This document shows positions 49,297 to 55,415 of a DNA stretch of 64,000 nt, piece by piece. The notes beneath the pieces are model-generated. The model worked only from the letters and a program-made list of their open reading frames with translations, did no database searches and had not been told where the DNA came from. Within the stretch, counting starts at the first letter, position 1, and every line of letters begins with the position of its first letter. Source of the stretch: Aquisalibacillus elongatus (GTDB lineage Bacteria; Bacillota; Bacilli; Bacillales; Alkalibacillaceae). The stretch covers positions 248,001 to 312,000 of the forward strand of contig NZ_RKRF01000008.1 in assembly GCF_003843875.1 (NCBI RefSeq). The letters run 5' to 3'. Made by a program: the position numbers and the translations under genes.

Positions 49297-49590
49297 ATGT
49301 TGAAAGAAAAGTTTTTAAATCGCAGTTGTATTTATTCAATCTTCTCACTAGTTTTGTCGATTTTATCAATTTATTTGTGGTATAAATCAATGGAACTAAC
49401 ATCTGAGGTTTGGTATATGCCTGTTGAGCTAAGTGTAATATTATATGTTGCCCATATATTTTGTTTAATTAAGGCAATAAAATTAAAAGAGAACATTTTA
49501 TTGCTAATTATTAGTTTAGTAATAAGTATATATAATCTATTATTAGTTTTGATTACTATATATTTTTTCTTTATTGGTATTAAATACTGA
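49297..49590 (+). CDS. Small membrane protein, immunity cluster member 4
   Basis: The 97-residue close paralogue of the gene at 48910: SIFSLVLSILSIYLWYKSMELTSEVWYMPVELSVILYVAHIFC then LIKAIKLKENILLLIISLVI. AAGGCGGTGAATTA precedes the ATG. The shared LYVAHIFC and KEN turn show tandem duplication followed by divergence. Confidence 0.68.
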   Translation: MLKEKFLNRSCIYSIFSLVLSILSIYLWYKSMELTSEVWYMPVELSVILYVAHIFCLIKAIKLKENILLLIISLVISIYNLLLVLITIYFFFIGIKY

Positions 49591-49642
49591 TAAATTTAAA
49601 TGACTTACATACTTTTATCTGAGGGTATAGGAGGGATTGTAT

Positions 49643-49927
49643 TTGTTCATCACATACATCAAAGATAATCTTTATTCACTTCTATCTTTGTTATTAGGGG
49701 TATTCCCGTCAATTTTACTTAGTGTTTTAGTTACCTTTCAAGTTACCAATTTTTATTGGGGCCTCATAATAACAACCTTATTTTTTACATTTATTCTAGT
49801 ACAGTTAATATTACTTGTTTTAGGTTATAGGCATAGGTCTAATAAAGTAATGTTATTTATAGGTTTATTGATATTTCTATATAACATGCTTATCATATTA
49901 TCTCTTGTGTCCTTAGGTTTTTATTAA
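49643..49927 (+). CDS. Small membrane protein, immunity cluster member 5
   Basis: The 94-residue protein (FITYIKDNLYSLLSLLLGVF, IITTLFFTFILVQLILLVLGY, RHRSNKVMLFIGLLIFLYNML) parallels the gene at 48158 in opening (IKDNxY) and in the QL.L.VL.(F/Y)(K/R)H(K/R)S turn. The TTG at 49643 is preferred over 49637 because GGAGGG then has 7-base spacing. Confidence 0.65.
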   Translation: MFITYIKDNLYSLLSLLLGVFPSILLSVLVTFQVTNFYWGLIITTLFFTFILVQLILLVLGYRHRSNKVMLFIGLLIFLYNMLIILSLVSLGFY

Positions 49928-49986
49928 TAGATAATTAACGATTGATTGTGCAGCCTGATCTTTCGAACTAAGTATGGAGGTAATAT

Positions 49987-50274
49987 ATGAGTCTTAGGAT
50001 TAATAGGAAAAAATACAAACAAAGCTTGTTATCAATACTTCTAGGTACTGCATCTATTATATTTTATTTTTTAATGTGGGGTATAGATAATTTTTTAACG
50101 CTGTTTTTCTTTCTTTATATCATTTCCTATTTAGCACATATAATTTTATTTATTAAGGCAGTAAAACATCGTAATAGCTTAATTACATTAGGTTTTAACA
50201 CTATTATTAGTTTAATAAATCTTCCCTGTTTAATAGTCATATTAGTTATGATTTCTATAGGTATAAGAAATTAA
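49987..50274 (+). CDS. Small membrane protein, immunity cluster member 6
   Basis: The 95-residue protein has helices LLSILLGTASIIFYFLMWG, FFFLYIISYLAHIILFIKAV, and LGFNTIISLINLPCLIVILVMI. YLAHIILFIKAVKHRN parallels LYVAHIFC.IKA.K of the genes at 48910 and 49297. ATGGAGGTAATAT precedes the ATG. Confidence 0.65.
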   Translation: MSLRINRKKYKQSLLSILLGTASIIFYFLMWGIDNFLTLFFFLYIISYLAHIILFIKAVKHRNSLITLGFNTIISLINLPCLIVILVMISIGIRN

Positions 50275-50409
50275 GATATAAGATTAGATAATATTTCTCA
50301 GCAGTATTGGATCTTTTTAAAATGGACGACATTAATATTGATAAATTAACGAATTTTTAACGGAGAGCAGTATGAACACGATCGTATTGCCTTTACCTAA
50401 GAACAGGGT

Positions 50410-50823
50410 GTGATATTTATAGTTAAATTAAAATCAAATTGGACAATCGGTTTATCAGGTATAGTTGCCTCATTTCTAATTTTTCTAAAAGGAATTGATT
50501 TCTATGCCTTGAGTATCGTAGCTTTAACTTTACTTGTTTATATAACCCTTGTTTACTCAAGAGAAATAAGATCAACTATCTGGACTGCATTCTTTGTGTT
50601 CTTATTTGTTCATACTTTTTTCTATATAATTTATTTTTCCAGTGCGGGGTTAATTGGGATATATATTAATTTCATTATCCAGCCTCTAGTTTTAATACCA
50701 TTTATCATCACTTGTTTTAAATTACACCCAAGACATATGAAACAATACTTTATGATCCTGTTAGTAACCTCGCCTTTATTTTATACACTTTTACTAGGCA
50801 TAATTGATCGTTTCATACGTTAA
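50410..50823 (+). CDS. Membrane protein, immunity cluster member 7
   Basis: The 137-residue protein has about four helices (IGLSGIVASFLIFLKGIDF, ALSIVALTLLVYITLVY, IWTAFFVFLFVHTFFYIIYF, FIIQPLVLIPFIITCFKL) and ends RHMKQYFMILLVTSPLFYTLLLG. It is larger than members 1-6 and nearer in size to the gene at 35856. The GTG start at 50410 is weakly supported (ACAGGG upstream), so the N-terminus is uncertain. Confidence 0.55.
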   Translation: MIFIVKLKSNWTIGLSGIVASFLIFLKGIDFYALSIVALTLLVYITLVYSREIRSTIWTAFFVFLFVHTFFYIIYFSSAGLIGIYINFIIQPLVLIPFIITCFKLHPRHMKQYFMILLVTSPLFYTLLLGIIDRFIR

Positions 50824-50863
50824 TAAAGTATAATTATAGTTAAAGACACTAGGAGGGGCTGAA

Positions 50864-51220
50864 GTGGATGAAAAAAAGCAACTGTTTGAGCAATTAAAAT
50901 CTATTAAAGATTATTGGGTGAAAACTTCATTAGAAAGTTTAGATGAAAATGCTGACTTAATTTGGTCTGATTATGAAGAAGAATATAAAAAGTTGCAACA
51001 TTTATTTGAAAATGATGAAGAAAAAGAAGCATATGAGAGAGTATTAGACGAACTGATAACAGGAACTATTCACTCAATATTAGTAATGATTGATGGTGGA
51101 GATGACTTAGCAGACAAATATACTGTTGATTTAGTAGTTGAAAAGAACAACAAGACATTGAAAACAAATGGCGCTTTAAATGAGAAATTTTATGATTATC
51201 TACTTGATGTAGATGATTAA
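50864..51220 (+). CDS. Acidic protein of unknown family in the immunity region
   Basis: The 118-residue acidic, mostly helical protein (MDEKKQLFEQLKSIKDYWVK, TSLESLDENADLIWSDYEEE, LDELITGTIHSILVMIDGGDDLADKY, NGALNEKFYDYLLDVDD). GTG at 50864 follows AGGAGGGG. It lies between the membrane cluster and a SUKH gene, so an immunity role is plausible. No family recognised. Confidence 0.55.
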   Translation: MDEKKQLFEQLKSIKDYWVKTSLESLDENADLIWSDYEEEYKKLQHLFENDEEKEAYERVLDELITGTIHSILVMIDGGDDLADKYTVDLVVEKNNKTLKTNGALNEKFYDYLLDVDD

Positions 51221-51318
51221 GAAACAAGTACAACAAGAAGCGATTTTAGATAAGGATTGTTAAAGTGAAGCTTTAAATGACGATTATAACTTTCATAGAA
51301 AAATGACGGAGGTGTTTT

Positions 51319-51858
51319 ATGATCAACATACTTTCAAATAAAGGATTTAATGAAAATGAGCTAGTTGCATTTTCTGAAAAGGTTGGGTATGAGTTGCCAG
51401 ATGATTACATCGAGTTTTTGCGGAAACATAATGGAGGTTATGTAGAAGATAGTGTTAGTACTTATTATAGACATGGTGAACAAAAATTTATTTTGACATC
51501 TATGTTCGGACTAGGGTCGGAAGATGATTTATTTACCCAATTTGAATCATTCAAAAATAGAATACCAAATACATGTATATCAATCGGAAGAGATGCAGGC
51601 GGAAATTTGGTATGTTTAAATCTATCACAATTTAAATACGGTTATGTTTACTTTTGGGATCATGAAGAAGAACTTAACTATGAAGATGGAAAAATAACTA
51701 TTAATGATCTGTATTTTATTGCAGATTCATTTAAAGACTTTTTAAATTCTATTGAGAGATATACCATAAATGAATCAGATTTAGAAGGATATGAAGTGAA
51801 AGAAGTTTGGATAGACCCAGATTTTCTAAAAGAGTTAGAAAACAAATCAGATAAATAG
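51319..51858 (+). CDS. SUKH (SMI1/KNR4) family immunity protein, orphan
   Basis: The 179-residue SUKH protein reads FSEKVGYELPDDYIEFLRKHNGG, a LTSMFGLGSEDDLFTQFESF block, ISIGRDAGGNLVCLNLS, VYFWDHEEEL and KEVWIDPDFLKELENKSDK. The C-terminal VWIDPDFLKELxN is shared with the SUKH protein at 31506, whose partner is a WHH nuclease, so this orphan may have guarded a related tip. ACGGAGGTGTTTT precedes the ATG. It is the last recognisable immunity gene of the array. Confidence 0.88.
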   Translation: MINILSNKGFNENELVAFSEKVGYELPDDYIEFLRKHNGGYVEDSVSTYYRHGEQKFILTSMFGLGSEDDLFTQFESFKNRIPNTCISIGRDAGGNLVCLNLSQFKYGYVYFWDHEEELNYEDGKITINDLYFIADSFKDFLNSIERYTINESDLEGYEVKEVWIDPDFLKELENKSDK

Positions 51859-51963
51859 ACTACAACTTAAAATCGGTCTGCTTTGTACTATACACAAGTT
51901 ATTAATTACCAAAAGTCCTGGTAACAATTTGTTCAAAGGTGTTGAACACATGATTCCAAGAAA

Positions 51964-52184
51964 AAGAACTTATTTATTTTATTAATTACCTTATCAATCC
52001 TATTATTTATCGCCATTAAAAAACAGGAGTTCGGGACGTATCATTTATTCAATATTTAGTTAGAAACTTGTTTCGACCCATCGACTATTTCGCTTTTTGG
52101 GGCTTAATACCATTGTTTATTTTTAAAAAGCGGCTTGGGGATTTTCTTTCAAAGACTGAAGTTAGACAATTAGGTTCGCAATAA
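51964..52184 (+). pseudogene. Degenerate small membrane protein gene
   Basis: Two frames can be joined. One encodes a membrane helix (LFILLITLSILLFIAIKKQE, FGTYHLFNI); then, after a +1 shift near 52050, comes QYLVRNLFRPIDYFAFWGLI then PLFIFKKRLGDFLSKTEVRQ to a stop at 52182. The YxVRNLFRPID..RLGDFLSxT pattern is that of RDD-family membrane proteins, like the intact RDD gene that follows. Confidence 0.55.
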
Positions 52185-52210
52185 TGGCTTCTCTCGGTAA
52201 GGGTGGTTTT

Positions 52211-52612
52211 ATGTCGAAAAATATAGAGACAAATAGGATGTTGGCTTTCATCGTTGACTATTTTTTAATGACTTTACTTGGAATTATTTTGGTTCTTCTA
52301 ATACTCCCGTTTGTTTCAAATGATCAATTTCAAGTTACAAGCAAAGTCAATACATATTTAAATCTTGTAGTTTATTTAACACCTATTTTTAAAGACTCAT
52401 TTTTCAAGAGAAGTATTGGCAAAAGAATTTTTGGGTTAGAGATTTATGACGTTCAAGGCAATCCTTTAAACTATTGGCAAGTATTAATTAGAAATGTCAC
52501 ACTGCCAATTTTAATAGTTGAAGTGATTATTTTGCTTAGTAGAAGTGACCGAAGAAGGTTAGGAGATTTGTTAGGTGGCACTTATGTGAGTTATAGAGGG
52601 GTTCACAACTAG
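52211..52612 (+). CDS. RDD family membrane protein
   Basis: The 133-residue protein begins NIETNRMLAFIVDYFLMTLLGIILVLLIL (R and D of the RDD motif in the first helix), then FKDSFFKRSIGKRIFGLEIYD (conserved S-x-G-K-R), a YWQVLIRNVTLPILIVEVII helix and RRRLGDLLGGTYVSY. RDD proteins are small membrane proteins of uncertain function, some proposed as ion or proton transporters. The ATG at 52211 follows AAGGGTGG. It lies just after a decayed paralogue. Confidence 0.85.
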   Translation: MSKNIETNRMLAFIVDYFLMTLLGIILVLLILPFVSNDQFQVTSKVNTYLNLVVYLTPIFKDSFFKRSIGKRIFGLEIYDVQGNPLNYWQVLIRNVTLPILIVEVIILLSRSDRRRLGDLLGGTYVSYRGVHN

Positions 52613-52759
52613 TTAGTTTTTTTACTCACCAAATAACATCAACAGAATCCCCCATATTAAAATTCCATTTCAAAAAGTTTAAATAAGTGTTATTTAGGTT
52701 TTATTGCGTTTTGATAGGCTATACAATGGCTAGGCAACTTTTAGAGTGTGGTGAATAAG

Positions 52760-53755
52760 ATGATTCATTATGCAATGAACCTAAGAGCACTAGCTATTTT
52801 TGGTGTTTTATTAATACATGTCTCAATGAAATTTGTATTTGGAGAGGTTGGAACTTACCAATGGTGGGTAGGTAATGTGTTTGATAGCCTTGCTAGGTGG
52901 TCGGTTCCAATATTTTTTATGTTAAGTGGCATGTTACTTCTTGATAAAAATGAAACCTATAGAGAAATTTTAAGTAAACGTGTCATTATGTTATTAATTC
53001 CACTCATCGTATGGACTGTACTATTTTCTTTTTGGGAAAGCCGGTTCACCTTTACAGATGTGTCGGTCAAAGAAATACTGGTAAACCTGTTTGAAAACGA
53101 TACTAAGTATCATTTGTGGTACTTGTATGCAATTATTGGGTTGTATCTAGCACTTCCGCTATTTAAATCAGTTATAAAACTAGTAGACAAGAGAGATCTT
53201 TACTTATTTGTGCTGATCTCATTTACAATAAGCGCAATTGTTACAGCGATATCTAAGATTTATGGATTACAAGTTGCTAGTGGTTTTGAATATATGCTGG
53301 GTTATGGCAGCTATTTGTTGCTAGGCTATATTTTAGCAAATAAAGACTTTAATCTAAGACAAGAATACCTCGTTTATGGAATTAGTTTTGTGGCGTTATT
53401 AACTACCATGATAGGAACTTGGTACTTCAGCTTGATTCAGGACGGCGTTGTTGAAGTGTTTTATGACTATTTATCTCTGACAACACCGATTATTGCAATG
53501 GGAGTTTTTCTGGCCGTAAAGAGATTCGGCAATAAGAAGCCATCTCCAATCATTAAACTTTTAGCGAAGTACAGCTTTGGTATATATTTAATCCACCCAA
53601 TCTTTATCGATTTATTCGATCGATTATTTAGTGATACTATGGTGGAGCAACTGCCAGTGATTTATATGATTATAGTTGTAGGTTTAACAGCTTTATTGAG
53701 CTTGGTTTCAACTTTATTGTTCAAAAAGATTCCACTTATAAAGCGTATTGTTTAA
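52760..53755 (+). CDS. Acyltransferase 3 family membrane protein
   Basis: The ~331-residue protein has the acyltransferase-3 hallmarks: NLRALAIFGVLLIHVSMKF with the catalytic-type His in the first helix, WSVPIFFMLSGMLLLDK, HLWYLYAIIGLYLALPLF and about ten helices, ending with FGIYLIHPIFIDLF. Such enzymes O-acylate cell-surface sugars. The ATG at 52760 is used; an in-frame GTG at 52748 is also possible and neither has a strong ribosome site. It is transcribed alone between the RDD gene and the third 21-bp array. Confidence 0.88.
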   Translation: MIHYAMNLRALAIFGVLLIHVSMKFVFGEVGTYQWWVGNVFDSLARWSVPIFFMLSGMLLLDKNETYREILSKRVIMLLIPLIVWTVLFSFWESRFTFTDVSVKEILVNLFENDTKYHLWYLYAIIGLYLALPLFKSVIKLVDKRDLYLFVLISFTISAIVTAISKIYGLQVASGFEYMLGYGSYLLLGYILANKDFNLRQEYLVYGISFVALLTTMIGTWYFSLIQDGVVEVFYDYLSLTTPIIAMGVFLAVKRFGNKKPSPIIKLLAKYSFGIYLIHPIFIDLFDRLFSDTMVEQLPVIYMIIVVGLTALLSLVSTLLFKKIPLIKRIV

Positions 53756-53787
53756 AAGCTAGCGGGTAATTTCTGCTAGCTTTTTAT
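53754..53787 (+). terminator. Terminator after the acyltransferase gene
   Basis: AAAAGCTAGC / GCTAGCTTTTT with an 11-base loop, at the acyltransferase stop. Confidence 0.88.
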
Positions 53788-53796
53788 TGTTTTCAA

Positions 53797-54320
53797 CAAT
53801 TTCAGTATCTTGAGTAGAAATTTTACCTAAGCGCAATAAAATTTCATCATGAGCTGTAAAAATTCCAGCATCTATTGCAGGAATTTCTTCTAAAACCGAT
53901 AAAATTTCAGCATCGGGTGAGAGAATTTCAGCATCGCAACATAAAATTTTGATAAAGTGGGAATTTTGAGCAATGATCGCTATGGCAGTGAGGAATTTCA
54001 GCATCCGTGGGTAAAATTTCGCCAAAGCATGTGAAAATTTCAGCATCGGGTGAGAGAATTTCATGATCAAGCGAGTATTTGAAGCAATGATCGTTATGGC
54101 AGCGACGAATTTCAGCAACCAGGGTAAGAATTTCATCTAAGCACGTCAAAATTTCAGCATCAGTCATAAGAATTTCGTGATCAAGCGAGAAAATTTCAGC
54201 AGGGTGGCTGCACACCAGAGAAATTCAGCAACTAGAGCTGAAATTTCACCAAAGCTCATCAAAATTTCAGCATAAGAGTTAAAAATTCCGCCATCCATCT
54301 CAAAAATTCCACCTTAACTA
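53797..54320 (+). repeat. 21-bp periodic AATTTCAGCAT array 3
   Basis: Same family and orientation as arrays 1 and 2: six exact AATTTCAGCAT blocks and many variants (AATTTCATCAT, AATTTCGCCAA, AATTCCGCCAT). It starts about 10 bases after a terminator. Within it GCAATGATCGYTATGGCAG occurs twice (about 53972 and 54084) flanked by repeat units, so a longer segment was duplicated. Minus-strand frames encode DAEIL-type heptads but lack ribosome sites and are not annotated. Confidence 0.75.
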
Positions 54321-54376
54321 TCAAAAACTTTAGCCAACACCCACCCAAAGTAATATAATAGACTCGAGGTGACACG

Positions 54377-54913
54377 ATGGCATACATATCTTGGTTTAAA
54401 AAGTTCGGCTTAACAGCGGGGGCGATTCTTCTGTTCTTCCCGGCGCTCTTATCGTTCGGTGAAGCGGGGCGGACGGGCTCGAGTGACATTCTATTAATCT
54501 ATAGTCTGATTATAGGCTTCCAGTGCTTAATCTTCGGTTTGTTCGGACTGTTGAATAATGTCGGGCACAAGACACTGGGCGTTGTGGCGATCACGCTTTC
54601 GATCATTGGTGCGGCATTTCTGATGACGAATCATACGCTATCGATGTTAGAAAATATGGGTAAGGTCACGTTTGATGTCATATTTGAACCTGAGCTAATG
54701 GGGGTTGGATTTTTTGCAGTCTTCTTTCCGCTAGGTTTATTTCTGCTTGGGTTGACGTTGGTAAAGCTTGGTCAAAAAACGTTAGGCCTCGCCCTGAGTG
54801 TCGCAACAGCTATCATGTTCACAGGCCTTATTCTAGCGCCATGGCTGCACCACACGGGCATCATGGCAGTCGCTATAATTTTTTTCATTTTATCAAAAAA
54901 AGATCGTTTTTAA
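54377..54913 (+). CDS. Multi-pass membrane protein of unknown function
   Basis: The 178-residue protein has about five membrane helices (LTAGAILLFFPALLSF, ILLIYSLIIGFQCLIFGLFGLL, LGVVAITLSIIGAAFLM, MGVGFFAVFFPLGLFLLGLTLV, LGLALSVATAIMFTGLIL) and a short basic end SKKDRF. I do not recognise a family. CGAGGTGACACG precedes the ATG. Its GC content is higher than that of the toxin array. A hairpin (54957-54993) follows. Confidence 0.7.
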   Translation: MAYISWFKKFGLTAGAILLFFPALLSFGEAGRTGSSDILLIYSLIIGFQCLIFGLFGLLNNVGHKTLGVVAITLSIIGAAFLMTNHTLSMLENMGKVTFDVIFEPELMGVGFFAVFFPLGLFLLGLTLVKLGQKTLGLALSVATAIMFTGLILAPWLHHTGIMAVAIIFFILSKKDRF

Positions 54914-54956
54914 ATTTTCTTACCAAAAACTAACCAAACTTGCACAAAACTAATTA

Positions 54957-55028
54957 GAAAATGCGATTTTCCCCTAGAGAAAATCGCATTTTCGTATCTT
55001 TTACAAAACAATTTTCTTGTAGTATAAA
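54957..55028 (+). promoter_or_regulatory. Inverted repeat plus promoter (module copy 2) of the candidate small RNA
   Basis: A perfect 15-bp inverted repeat (GAAAATGCGATTTTC / GAAAATCGCATTTTC, 54957-54993) ends six bases before TTTACA (55000-55005), which is 17 bases from TATAAA (55023-55028). The same TAGAGAAAATCGCATTTTCG block at the same distance from TTTACA-17-TATAAC precedes the NERD gene (17377-17448). It may act as operator, upstream element or terminator of the preceding gene. Confidence 0.65.
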
Positions 55029-55032
55029 ATTA

Positions 55033-55198
55033 GTGCCAAGGTTCATTTGTTAGTCGGAACAGGTATTCCATGGTGGTCTTGGGGAAGATCATTTAATCAA
55101 TCACTCTTTTTTACCTTGGCAATACACCTTTAAAACCAGGCCTGGGAGTAAAAGGTGTGAGCGAGCCAGCTGTGGGGATAGCTGGCTTTTTTTTATGT
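55033..55198 (+). ncRNA. Candidate structured small RNA, unclassified
   Basis: Starting about 7 bases after a good -10, the segment folds into three consecutive stems. TGCCAAGGT (55036) pairs with ACCTTGGCA (about 55110) around a ~65-nt domain. ACACCTTT/AAAGGTGT encloses CCAGGCCTGG (about 55124-55158). AGCCAGCT/AGCTGGCT is followed by TTTTTTT, an intrinsic terminator. No ORF with a ribosome site lies inside. I could not match it to 6S, SRP, tmRNA, T-box or any riboswitch I know. Bases 55199-55415 hold no feature I can support. Confidence 0.55.
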
Positions 55199-55415
55199 TG
55201 CGTCCCCCTTCTATTGACTCAGGGTATAAAGAACTGTATTTACCTATGAAAACCTTGCACACCCCACATAAAATAAGCCTCTTCACTACATTCATTACTA
55301 TAGCCCTATTGTGTCAATTCATGTCGAAAAACTTCACTTTTTTAAGTCTGATTATTCACTGAATATTCTGATAAAGTGATGTAAGATTAAGGTAATCTTA
55401 TGGAGGTGGTAAGGT

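Noticed and set aside
55033..55198. 6S RNA, T-box or known riboswitch
   Set aside because: There is no 5'-3' closing stem with central bubble, no T-box sequence and no aptamer core that I can recognise. Left as an unclassified candidate.
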